Part shown: positions 1 through 5,222 of the stretch, in pieces | Layout: each line of letters begins with the position of its first letter | Numbering within the stretch: position 1 is the first letter of the stretch | Assembly: GCA_003476595.1 (NCBI GenBank) | Contig: DMTU01000202.1 | Span: 13,265 to 22,073, forward strand | Direction: 5' to 3' | DNA length: 8,809 nt | Origin: Acidimicrobiaceae bacterium | Lineage (GTDB): Bacteria; Actinomycetota; Acidimicrobiia; Acidimicrobiales; Salinilacustritrichaceae | Translations under genes and position numbers: made by a program | The notes under the pieces: model-generated | Told to the model about the DNA's origin: nothing | Databases searched by the model: none | The model's input: only the letters and a program-made list of their open reading frames with translations

Positions 1-137
1 CCGCAGTTGGAGGTGTCGCACCCCACGTTGGTGCCGGTGAGCCCGAGCGCCTCGCGCAGGTGGTGCACGAGCAGCGTGCGCGGCTCGACGTCGTCGGTGT
101 AGTCCGTCCCGTCGACGGTCACGGTGATCCTTGCCAT
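1..137 (-). CDS. CoxS-like (2Fe-2S) small subunit of a molybdenum hydroxylase, C-terminus cut by the window edge
   Basis: Forty-five codons are visible on the minus strand, starting at ATG 137-135. The product begins [10 protein letters not shown] and reaches [14 protein letters not shown], which is the first part of the plant-type ferredoxin fold of CO-dehydrogenase/xanthine-dehydrogenase small subunits. Cys40 and Cys45 fit the first two ligands of the C-x4-C-G-x-C signature; the remaining ligands and the C-terminal [2Fe-2S] domain lie outside the window. In this family the subunit passes electrons from the molybdopterin subunit to a flavin subunit or acceptor, in the cytoplasm. Its usual CoxM and CoxL partners would be expected beyond position 1. 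An in-frame ATG at 149-147 is an alternative start, but the 137 start has a GGGGGGA run just upstream. The actual substrate (CO, an aldehyde or a purine) cannot be told from this fragment. Confidence 0.85.
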   Translation of the reverse strand, partial: MARITVTVDGTDYTDDVEPRTLLVHHLREALGLTGTNVGCDTSNC

Positions 138-253
138 GCGTCCCCCCATGGGCTGCGTTTCGTCCGGGGCACCGGAGCGGCCCCCGCTTGACGGTCCGAT
201 GGCGTCCCCTCCACCGGCCCGCCGCCACTGAACCACATCCCCGCGATCCGTGC

Positions 254-276
254 TCGTCGCGTCCCGGACGCGACGA
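254..276. repeat. Second perfect inverted repeat overlapping the candidate terminator
   Basis: A 10-bp perfect stem (254-263 with 267-276; TCGTCGCGTC/GACGCGACGA) closes a 3-nt loop. It shares bases 274-276 with the neighbouring hairpin, so the two cannot both form fully. It may be a second terminator element, an operator or an alternative RNA structure in the CoxS leader. Confidence 0.5.
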
Positions 277-302
277 TCCCCCGCCACGGGGGCGGGGGAT
301 CG
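274..302 (-). terminator. GC-rich hairpin 3' of the 120-aa gene, candidate terminator
   Basis: A perfect 12-bp stem (274-285 with 291-302; core GATCCCCCGCC/GGCGGGGGATC) closes a 5-nt loop. It lies about 35 nt past the stop codon of the 337-699 minus-strand gene. No T-run follows on the minus strand. Actinobacterial terminators often lack one, so a terminator is plausible but not certain. Confidence 0.5.
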
Positions 303-336
303 GTCGGTCGTTCAGGTTCGAGACCTCAGCGGGAGG

Positions 337-699
337 TCAGGACGGGGAGGAGACCTCGGTGGTGTCGTCCTCGGAGTCGTTCATGTCGACACCACGGAGC
401 GCGAGGTCGATGAGCAGGTCGTCGAAGACCTCCTTCATCTCGCCGCGGTAGCGCAGCTGGATCTCGTTGCTGTCGCGGTAGCGCCCGAAGACGCTGTTGG
501 CCTCGAGCACCTCGAGGCCGGCGGAGCGGGAGCTGCGCACCCGGTCGGAGGCGAGGATGAACAGATCGGCGTGGTCCGAGTGGACCGATGCGAGCTCCTC
601 CAGGGCAGCGAGGACGAGGCTCTCCTCGATGGTGCCGGAGAGGCCACCACGGTCGTCAGCCTCGAGGCCGAGCGTCTTGGCGGTCGTGAGCACGTGCAT
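337..699 (-). CDS. Unrecognised 120-aa acidic protein
   Basis: I do not recognise the family. The start at ATG 699-697 is chosen because AGGAGG (710-705) sits five bases upstream; the open frame continues further upstream, but without such a site. The product begins MHVLTTAKTLGLEADD. Its middle is rich in predicted helix (EESLVLAALEELASVH), followed by DLFILASDRVRSSRSAGLEV and a basic/polar stretch FGRYRDSNEIQLRYRGEM. The C-terminus is strongly acidic, near MNDSEDDTTEV. No signal peptide, membrane segment or cysteine motif is visible, so it is probably cytoplasmic. It lies 186 bases downstream of the enoyl-ACP reductase gene on the same strand, with hairpins on both sides, so it is probably its own transcription unit. 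Confidence 0.75.
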   Translation of the reverse strand: MHVLTTAKTLGLEADDRGGLSGTIEESLVLAALEELASVHSDHADLFILASDRVRSSRSAGLEVLEANSVFGRYRDSNEIQLRYRGEMKEVFDDLLIDLALRGVDMNDSEDDTTEVSSPS

Positions 700-704
700 C
701 AGTT

Positions 705-710
705 CCTCCT
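705..710 (-). promoter_or_regulatory. Strong ribosome binding site fixing the start of the 120-aa gene
   Basis: AGGAGG reads on the minus strand, five bases before ATG 699. It is among the strongest Shine-Dalgarno matches in the window and argues for the internal start over upstream in-frame candidates. Confidence 0.75.
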
Positions 711-821
711 GTCCGGAATCGTGTTGCCACGATGCCCGCGTACGTCGGTGGACACAACCTGCCCCGCATTGCAGTGCAGTGAATCCTGTCGCAGCGATCT
801 CCTGCACGGGGCCGGTCTCCT

Positions 822-839
822 CCGAGGGTAGGCCCTCGG
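822..839 (-). terminator. Hairpin 3' of the enoyl-ACP reductase gene, candidate terminator
   Basis: A perfect 7-bp stem CCGAGGG/CCCTCGG with a 4-nt loop lies about 47 nt past the reductase stop codon. A weaker 5-bp stem (871-875 with 880-884) sits right after the stop. No T-run follows, so termination here is inferred only from position and stem strength. Confidence 0.4.
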
Positions 840-885
840 CGCCGGTCTGCTGCACCACCCCGGTGTCGCAGCCGCCACAGCGGCG

Positions 886-1656
886 TCATGCCATGGCGTG
901 GTGGCCCCCGTCGACCTGGAGGATCTCGCCGGTGACGGCGCGTGCCAGGTCCGACAGGAGGAAGCAGACCGCATCGGCCACCGGACCGGCGTCGTGGGGG
1001 TCCCACCCCAGCGGCGCCCGCTGCTCCCAGGAGTCGAGGAGGAGCTCGAAGCCCGGGATCGCCGACGCTGCCCGGGTCTCGAGCGGTCCGGCGGCGACGA
1101 GGTTCGACCGCACACCCCGAGGGCCGAGCTCTCGTGCCAGGTAGCGGTTCGCGCCCTCCAGCGCGCTCTTGCACACGCCCATCCAGTTGTAGGTCGGCCA
1201 GGCGCGGGATGCGTCGAAGTCGAGCCCGACCAGGCTGGCCCCGACCGGCGGGGCCGCGTCGGCGAGCAGCTGGCCGAGCGCGACGTAGGTGTGCACGCTG
1301 GTCCGGAACGCCAGCTCGACCGCCTCCGCCGGCACCCCGGTGACCGATCCCAGCGCCGCCTTGGGCGCGAACGCGATTGCGTGGAGGGCGCCGTCGAGCC
1401 CGCCGAGCTCGTCTCGCACCCAGGTCGCGGCGGCCTCGAGGTCGGCAGGGGAGGTGGCGTCCATCGCCAGCACGGCGATGTCGGCGTCGATGCCGGCCGC
1501 TGCGTCCCGAGCACCCTCGAGGTCGCGCGGCATCGCGGTGGTCACGACGGTGGCGCCGAGGTCGTGGGCTCGCACCGCCGTGGCGTGGGCGATGCTGCCT
1601 GCGTTGGCGATGCCCGTGACGAGGATGCGCTTGCCGTCGAGCAGCGGCGCGCTCAT
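886..1656 (-). CDS. fabI: Enoyl-[acyl-carrier-protein] reductase (NADH), InhA/FabI type
   Basis: A 256-aa short-chain dehydrogenase family protein, close to the usual 255-270 aa. It catalyses the last step of each fatty-acid elongation cycle, the NADH-dependent reduction of trans-2-enoyl-ACP, in the cytoplasm. The N-terminal strand and glycine motif VTGIANAGSIAHA (about 13-25) form the nucleotide site. Asp66 in the MDAT stretch fits the adenine-contact region. The catalytic pair is Tyr156 and Lys163 in YNWMGVCK, the Y-x6-K spacing typical of enoyl-ACP reductases rather than the Y-x3-K of ordinary SDRs. Phe147 (LDFDASRA) and the downstream RSNLVAAGPLET match InhA closely. The start is ATG 1656 (MSAPLLDGKR); the frame remains open to 1740, but those residues are low-complexity and not family-like. 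It is divergent from the winged-helix gene at 1792. No fabG is adjacent, unlike the mycobacterial fabG1-inhA pair. Confidence 0.93.
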   Translation of the reverse strand: MSAPLLDGKRILVTGIANAGSIAHATAVRAHDLGATVVTTAMPRDLEGARDAAAGIDADIAVLAMDATSPADLEAAATWVRDELGGLDGALHAIAFAPKAALGSVTGVPAEAVELAFRTSVHTYVALGQLLADAAPPVGASLVGLDFDASRAWPTYNWMGVCKSALEGANRYLARELGPRGVRSNLVAAGPLETRAASAIPGFELLLDSWEQRAPLGWDPHDAGPVADAVCFLLSDLARAVTGEILQVDGGHHAMA

Positions 1657-1734
1657 CGGGCGCGGCCGTGGCGGACGCAGAGGAGCTGGAGGACCGGTGG
1701 CACGGTGCGCACGTTGCTCGCTGGACTCGACACC

Positions 1735-1740
1735 TGTCAA
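1735..1740 (-). promoter_or_regulatory. Perfect -35 hexamer, candidate promoter of the reductase gene
   Basis: TTGACA reads on the minus strand in the divergent intergenic region. The best -10 at suitable spacing is the weak CAACGT (18-bp spacer, near 1711-1716). This would give an untranslated leader of roughly 45-50 nt before ATG 1656. The -35 match is exact; the promoter as a whole is uncertain. Confidence 0.35.
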
Positions 1741-1779
1741 GGGAAACCGGTATTACGGTGCCGGTGTGCGGGTGTCGGG

Positions 1780-1785
1780 TAGCCT
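1780..1785 (+). promoter_or_regulatory. Candidate -10 for a leaderless winged-helix gene transcript
   Basis: TAGCCT fits the TAnnnT actinobacterial -10 pattern and ends six bases before GTG 1792. Transcription would therefore start at or next to the start codon. No Shine-Dalgarno sequence is present, which fits a leaderless mRNA. No good -35 was found. Confidence 0.35.
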
Positions 1786-1791
1786 GCCGGC

Positions 1792-2094
1792 GTGGTCTCC
1801 GAGACGCCGGGCTGGACGTTCCTGACCAACCACGGTCACGTCCTGGTGTGCATCGCCAACAACACCGAGGTCCGGATCAGCGAGATCGCCGACCAGGTCG
1901 GCATCGGTGAGCGCGCCGCGCAGGGGATCGTGACGGACCTGGTCGAGGGTGGCTACGTCACCCGCACCAAGGTCGGGCGCCGCAACCGCTACGCCGTGCA
2001 CGCCAGCCTGCCGTTGCGCCACCCCCTCGAGCGCGACCACGCGGTGGGTGAGCTGCTGCGGGCGGTGGCCTCGCCGACCGCCGTGGACGGCTGA
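1792..2094 (+). CDS. Small winged helix-turn-helix (MarR/ArsR-like) transcriptional regulator
   Basis: A 100-aa protein starting at GTG 1792. It consists almost entirely of one winged-helix domain. A first helix (WTFLTNHGHVLVCIA, about 8-22) is followed by the helix-turn-helix VRISEIADQVGIGERAAQGIVTDL split over about residues 27-50, then a wing GYVTRTKVGRRNRYAVH (54-70). The tail LPLRHPLERDH leads into a last helix that may dimerise. There is no effector domain and no metal-binding cysteine cluster. This short architecture recurs in actinobacteria under MarR/ArsR-like names, but its targets are not known to me. It is divergent from the enoyl-ACP reductase gene across 135 bases, so it could regulate that gene and itself; this is inference. 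It converges on the methyltransferase gene with only nine bases between the stop codons. Confidence 0.85.
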   Translation: MVSETPGWTFLTNHGHVLVCIANNTEVRISEIADQVGIGERAAQGIVTDLVEGGYVTRTKVGRRNRYAVHASLPLRHPLERDHAVGELLRAVASPTAVDG

Positions 2095-2103
2095 GCGCTC
2101 GGG

Positions 2104-3123
2104 TCAGATCGCGGTCACGCTCCAGGTGGAGGCGTCGACGAGCTGGCCGAGGTGCAGGTGGAGGCGGAGCACCTCGCCGGCGCCGACCTCCTGATCGAGG
2201 CGGAACATGCGGTTGCCCCAGCTGGTGTTCGTCGCCAGGGGTGAGGTGGTGAGGGTGACCTCGTCGTCGAAGATCGCCTCGAACCAGACGCACGCGCCGT
2301 CGACGATGGCGTCCGCGCCGGCCGTCCGCTCGACGACGTGCTCGGTGGGCAGCGACCCGAGGCCGTCGAGGGTGTGGAGGTCGAGCTCGAGGACGGGCTG
2401 CGGCGCGCCGACGGTCGCCGCGACGGAGCCGGGGCGGACCCAGAGCTGCTCGTTGCGGCCGGTGTCGAACCGGGCCGCGATGGGGGAGCGCTCCATCGCC
2501 GCGAGGTCGATCCCCTCGGGGAGCTCGATGTTCCAGAAGCGGCGGACGCGCATCGCCTCGTGCATCGTCACCGGCTCGACGAACAGCCGGAACCGAGCGG
2601 GGAGGATGCGACCGCCGGGGCGCAGGACCCGGTCGCGGAGGTCGACGACGTTCTGGACCATGTGCTCGTTGAACAGCTCGTCGCCCATCTGCTCGTGGAC
2701 GATGAGGTCGATCGGCTCGGGCGGGGTGAACTCTCGGCTGTTGGCCTGGACGAACTCGATGTTCGTGAACCCGTTGTGCCCGGCGATCTCGCGCGCGACC
2801 TCGATGACGTCGCCGTGCTCGACGGCGTACACCTTCCGGGCCCCGGCCCGGCTGGCGAGGAAGGCGAGCAGCCCGGTGCCGCTGCCGAGGTCGACGACCA
2901 CGTCCCCGGGTGCGACGTTGCGCCGGATCGCCCGGTGGTAGGCCTCGACCCGGACCGAGTCGCTGAGCATCTCCTCGTGCTCGGCGAGCCCGCCGAAGCT
3001 GGTCTCGTTCATGAGGTCGTAGACGACGTCCATGAGCCGGTCGCTCGAGGCGAGCCGGGCGGCTGCGAACCCGATGGTGGAGCGGACCGCCCTGGTCGCC
3101 GCCTGGCGTGCTCGTTCCCGCAT
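2104..3123 (-). CDS. PRMT-like SAM-dependent methyltransferase
   Basis: A 339-aa class I methyltransferase from ATG 3123; an alternative GTG at 3153 adds ten residues and would overlap the upstream gene. Neither start has a clear ribosome binding site. In order: a helical N-terminus; HEEMLSDSVRVEAYHRAI (49-66), like the segment before the SAM domain of protein arginine methyltransferases; SAM motif I VVDLGSGTG (76-84); the acidic ribose-binding Glu102 in YAVEHGD; then HEQMGDELFNEHM (143-155). The last stretch aligns with the PRMT double-E loop (consensus SEWMGYxLLxExM) and keeps both glutamates, Glu144 and Glu153. A C-terminal beta-rich half ends with TSW (about 300-302), where PRMTs have THW. 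By family knowledge it would methylate a protein or small-molecule guanidino group, but the loop changes leave the substrate open. It lies 22 bases downstream of the lipoprotein gene and is probably co-transcribed with it. Confidence 0.82.
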   Translation of the reverse strand: MRERARQAATRAVRSTIGFAAARLASSDRLMDVVYDLMNETSFGGLAEHEEMLSDSVRVEAYHRAIRRNVAPGDVVVDLGSGTGLLAFLASRAGARKVYAVEHGDVIEVAREIAGHNGFTNIEFVQANSREFTPPEPIDLIVHEQMGDELFNEHMVQNVVDLRDRVLRPGGRILPARFRLFVEPVTMHEAMRVRRFWNIELPEGIDLAAMERSPIAARFDTGRNEQLWVRPGSVAATVGAPQPVLELDLHTLDGLGSLPTEHVVERTAGADAIVDGACVWFEAIFDDEVTLTTSPLATNTSWGNRMFRLDQEVGAGEVLRLHLHLGQLVDASTWSVTAI

Positions 3124-3145
3124 CGGGGCGAGGGTACGGGGTGGG

Positions 3146-3889
3146 TCAGCCACCGGGGATCGGCGCGGGTGCGGCGCCGGCAGGGACGACCTGGCCGGTC
3201 TGGGCGTCCCACCGACCGAAGTCCGGATGGACCTGGATGTCGGCGGCGCCGGCCAGCTCCAGGAGGTACTCCTGGACGCGCTGCTCCGAGGGCGTGAGCT
3301 CCGTGCCCGGCGCGGCCTCCTCGGGAGCGGTGTCGTCCGAGGTCTCCTCGCCCGACGCCTCGTCGAGCGCCTCCGTGATGTTCTGGACGGCGGCGACGCC
3401 GCGCAGCTCCATCTGGAGCAGGTCCTCGGTCAGGCCCTGCTGCGCCATCGCGGCCTCGAGGCCCTCCGGCCCGCCGGCCTGCTCCTCGACCTCGGCTCGG
3501 GCCGCCTCGATGTCCTCGTCGCCGACAGGCGCGCCGATCTCGTCGGCGCCGGCCGACAGCACCGAGGACTGGATGGCGCTGGTCAGGATCTGCGCTCCGA
3601 GCTGGGCGCGCGCTGCTTCGCCCTCGGCTCCCTCGAGCTGCTCGGCGAACTGGGGGTTGCTCACGAAGGACTCGACGTGCGCGTCGATGGAGGCAGCGCT
3701 GATCTCCTCGCCATCGACCACCGCAGCGACGTCGTCGCCGAGCGATGCGCTCTCGTCGGTGCCGCTGTCGGTGGCGGTGGTGTCGGTCGGTCCGGGGTCG
3801 GCCTGGGTGTCGCCGTCGGTGTCGTCACCGCATCCGGCGAGGAAGGTGGCGGCCGCGAGGAGGGCCAGGGCGAGCTTGCGGGTGCGCAT
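3146..3889 (-). CDS. SurA-N-like lipoprotein without a peptidyl-prolyl isomerase domain
   Basis: A 247-aa protein from ATG 3889. The open frame extends to 4138, but only this start gives a lipoprotein signal peptide: MRTRKLALALL, then the lipobox LAGC with Cys20. Next comes an acidic Thr/Asp-rich linker (21-53), then VAAVVDGEEISAASIDAHV (54-72) and a helical region with GADEIGAPVGDEDIEAA and a QQGLTEDLLQMELR helix. This is the pattern of the N-terminal chaperone domain of SurA/PrsA-type foldases. The parvulin domain is absent. After an acidic insert the protein ends with a helix (PSEQRVQEYLLELA) and DIQVHPDFGRWD, a tail seen in actinobacterial SurA-like proteins. The expected place is the outer face of the cytoplasmic membrane, assisting the folding of exported proteins. 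A GGAG lies 12 bases upstream of the start, rather far. The methyltransferase gene follows after 22 bases. Confidence 0.85.
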   Translation of the reverse strand: MRTRKLALALLAAATFLAGCGDDTDGDTQADPGPTDTTATDSGTDESASLGDDVAAVVDGEEISAASIDAHVESFVSNPQFAEQLEGAEGEAARAQLGAQILTSAIQSSVLSAGADEIGAPVGDEDIEAARAEVEEQAGGPEGLEAAMAQQGLTEDLLQMELRGVAAVQNITEALDEASGEETSDDTAPEEAAPGTELTPSEQRVQEYLLELAGAADIQVHPDFGRWDAQTGQVVPAGAAPAPIPGG

Positions 3890-3927
3890 GGGGGGACGCT
3901 GCTCCGTGGTCGCGTGCAGGACGAACG

Positions 3928-3955
3928 ACGGTACCGGGGGGTCCGCGGGAGTCCA
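3928..3955 (-). promoter_or_regulatory. Candidate promoter of the lipoprotein-methyltransferase operon
   Basis: On the minus strand, TGGACT (3955-3950) and TACCGT (3933-3928) are separated by 16 bases and resemble -35 and -10 elements. Transcription would start near 3921, about 30 nt before ATG 3889. The match to consensus is moderate. Confidence 0.4.
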
Positions 3956-3970
3956 CGTGCTGGGCACGTG
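3954..3970. repeat. Palindrome at the candidate promoter, possible operator
   Basis: CACGTGC-TGG-GCACGTG is a perfect 7-bp inverted repeat with a 3-bp centre. It touches the upstream edge of the candidate -35 of the lipoprotein gene and lies past the tmRNA terminator. This placement suits a repressor or activator site; the binding protein is unknown. It could also form an RNA hairpin in any read-through from ssrA. Confidence 0.5.
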
Positions 3971-4003
3971 ACACATGGCAGGGGCATCGGGCAGCTCCAA
4001 CAA

Positions 4004-4028
4004 TGCTCGAGCCGACGTGGATCGAGCA
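4004..4028 (-). terminator. Intrinsic terminator of ssrA
   Basis: Five bases past the mature tmRNA end, the minus strand has the stem TGCTCGA/TCGAGCA (7 bp, 11-nt loop) followed by TTGTTGG. A stem followed by a T-rich stretch at the end of a stable RNA gene fits a factor-independent terminator. Confidence 0.65.
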
Positions 4029-4032
4029 CTCT

Positions 4033-4413
4033 TGGAGCTGGGGGGAATCGAACCCCCGTCCGTCTGGCGGTCACGGCTCGTGCTACGACCATTCCCGTGT
4101 CTGTGGCTCACGGTTGCCACGCCCCCGGGTGGGCGCACCGTCGAGTCTTTCCTCGATCGTCAGGGGTCTTTCCCTCCGGTCAGTGGTCTCTCCCACCGTC
4201 CACCACTACTTCTGTTGCCAGGCTGTAGTGGTCTGGCCCCGCGTGGCCTTGCGGCTCGCAATGTGTCGCTTGGCGTCGCTACCTAATGACTAGGCGGCGA
4301 GTGCGTACGACGACTGCTTGTTGGCAGTTGTGTGTGTGCCCCGATTAACGAGTCTGAGCAACTCGGGTCGCACGATGTCGCTTCCGGTCCCGACGTCGAA
4401 ACCGATCAGCCCC
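4033..4413 (-). ncRNA. ssrA: Transfer-messenger RNA (tmRNA)
   Basis: A one-piece tmRNA of 381 nt, without an encoded CCA. The 5' end GGGGCTGATCGGTTTCGACG (from 4413) carries the conserved GGGGCUG acceptor strand and the GGTTTCGACG D-loop element. The 3' end has the T-arm GGGGGTTCGATTCCCCC and acceptor strand CAGCTCC plus discriminator A (4033). The acceptor strands GGGGCTG and CAGCTCC pair over the full 7 bp (one G-U). After A4033 the DNA reads AGAG, so CCA must be added after transcription. The messenger part encodes ANKQSSYALAA and a TAG stop (4325-4290). The RNA rescues ribosomes stalled on broken mRNA together with SmpB, whose gene is not in this window, and tags the product for proteolysis. 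The flanks hold a candidate -10 at 4451-4456 and a terminator at 4004-4028. Confidence 0.96.
4290..4325 (-). other. tmRNA proteolysis-tag reading frame
   Basis: The resume codon GCC (4325-4323) opens eleven codons reading ANKQSSYALAA, followed by TAG (4292-4290). The C-terminal ALAA is the degron recognised by ClpXP-type proteases in known systems. With the alanine carried by the tmRNA itself, the full added tag would be AANKQSSYALAA. The exact resume codon is inferred from the family pattern. Confidence 0.88.
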
Positions 4414-4514
4414 TTGTCAATGAGCAGCGCCGGCCGTGGCCAGCCCATCCATCGTACCGGCGGTCCGTGACGGGACCACCGTGATTCGCGAAGAGGGCGT
4501 TCCTGTCAGACCCC
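4414..4514. other. Divergent intergenic region between ssrA and the sigma-like gene
   Basis: About 100 bases that must hold promoters in both directions. For ssrA a candidate -10 is marked at 4451-4456. For the plus-strand gene I found no convincing -10; AGAGG near 4492-4496 is too far from the possible starts to be their ribosome binding site. Confidence 0.5.
4451..4456 (-). promoter_or_regulatory. Candidate -10 of the ssrA promoter
   Basis: TACGAT reads on the minus strand about 37 bases upstream of the mature tmRNA 5' end. This leaves a short precursor leader to be trimmed, probably by RNase P. No good -35 stands at 16-18 bases; the nearest is TGGTCC. Confidence 0.4.
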
Positions 4515-4515
4515 G

Positions 4516-4533
4516 TGCGGATGATGATCCGCA
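4516..4533 (+). repeat. Inverted repeat across the possible start codons of the sigma-like gene
   Basis: TGCGGAT (4516-4522) and ATCCGCA (4527-4533) form a perfect 7-bp inverted repeat with a 4-base centre. It covers ATG 4521 and ATG 4524 and ends on the A of ATG 4533. It could hide the start in the mRNA or be a protein-binding site. No ribosome binding site is visible at usual distance from any of these starts. Confidence 0.45.
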
Positions 4534-5222
4534 TGAGCCCGGCACCCGCTTCCCCGACCCCTCCGACCACCGATCCCTTCACCGTCGAGGCGATCATGGC
4601 CCGCCTCGCCGCCGGCGACACGGCGGCCATCTTCGCCCTCGCCGAGCACCACGGCCACCGCATCGCCGGCGTCGTGCGCCGCCAGCTCCGCACGTGCGGC
4701 GTGGAGTCGGTCGGCCCCGACGACCTGCAGTCCCTGGTGCTCGATGCCTGCATGGAGCTGCACGGCGTGGCCGGTGCGTGGCGGCCGGGCGGGGCGCTGC
4801 CGTGGTGGTGGGCCCAGGGCCGCATCCAGGCCGTGGTCAACCGCTGGGTCGGCATCCACGCCGATCCACTGGAGGACCACTGGTCCCGTGCCGATCGCGA
4901 GGTCGAGCCGTCTGCGCCGTCGGTGGAGGAGAGCCTGATCGCCGCCTTCGCCCGCCTCGTCGCCGAGGATCCCCGGGTCCGGCTGGTGGCCGAGGCCGCC
5001 CGAGCCGCCAAGGTCGACGACGTCGCCCTGGTCTGCCTGCTCGACTACCAGATCCAGCAGGTCCAGGGGGATCCCTCGCCGGCCCACACGCTGGCCGAGC
5101 GCTACGGCACCACGCCCGACGCCATGCGCCAGCGCATCTGCCGTGGCCGGCGGCGCCTGCGCCAGGTCGTGGCGACCGACCCGCGGTTCGCGGACCTGTC
5201 CGAGCTGGAGCTGGTGGCGTGA
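4533..5222 (+). CDS. Sigma-70-like (ECF-type) RNA polymerase sigma factor homologue
   Basis: A 229-aa protein counted from ATG 4533; in-frame starts at GTG 4515, ATG 4521 and ATG 4524 are also possible. After a Pro/Thr-rich N-terminus comes a region resembling sigma region 2: MARLAAGDTAAIFALAEHH (22-40), DDLQSLVLDACMELHGV (63-79), then AWRPGGALPWWWAQGRI (82-98), which fits the 2.3/2.4 aromatic segment that helps melt the -10 element. A middle helical linker follows. The C-terminal helix-turn-helix LAERYGTTPDAMRQRICRGR (187-206), with the basic RRLRQ after it, fits region 4 (-35 contact). The order and spacing are those of a two-domain sigma factor, but the sequence is divergent, so a sigma-like regulator without full sigma activity is possible. 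The stop codon overlaps the start of the next gene, which suggests translational coupling. No typical anti-sigma membrane protein is adjacent. It is divergent from ssrA. Confidence 0.75.
   Translation: MSPAPASPTPPTTDPFTVEAIMARLAAGDTAAIFALAEHHGHRIAGVVRRQLRTCGVESVGPDDLQSLVLDACMELHGVAGAWRPGGALPWWWAQGRIQAVVNRWVGIHADPLEDHWSRADREVEPSAPSVEESLIAAFARLVAEDPRVRLVAEAARAAKVDDVALVCLLDYQIQQVQGDPSPAHTLAERYGTTPDAMRQRICRGRRRLRQVVATDPRFADLSELELVA

Larger units (their letters stand above)
138..336. other. Intergenic leader of the CoxS-like gene, with two overlapping hairpins
   Basis: About 200 bases without a convincing gene. ORFs overlapping this stretch have arginine/proline-rich translations with no family character. 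It must hold the promoter of the minus-strand CoxS-like gene, but I found no clear -35/-10 pair on that strand. The only obvious structure is the pair of inverted repeats at 254-302. Confidence 0.5.

Noticed and set aside
138..150. GCGTCCCCCCATG at 138-150 recurs on the minus strand at the lipoprotein start (3899-3887)
   Set aside because: A short GC-rich match at two start regions in different orientation relative to the gene; probably chance.
898..1782. Long plus-strand open frame opposite the enoyl-ACP reductase gene
   Set aside because: Its translation is arginine/glycine-rich with no family signal, whereas the minus strand encodes a clear InhA-like enzyme. High GC content keeps antisense frames open.
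4033..4110. tRNA-like segment with T-arm GGGGGTTCGATTCCCCC
   Set aside because: It is the 3' tRNA-like part of tmRNA, pairing with the 5' GGGGCTG end at 4413; it is not a separate tRNA gene.
3890..4138. N-terminal extension of the lipoprotein gene to 4138
   Set aside because: It would include the tmRNA 3' end and terminator, and would bury the lipoprotein signal peptide inside the protein.
3032..4228. 398-aa plus-strand open frame through the lipoprotein and tmRNA genes
   Set aside because: It runs antisense to a lipoprotein with a clear signal peptide and into a structural RNA; the translation has no domain pattern.
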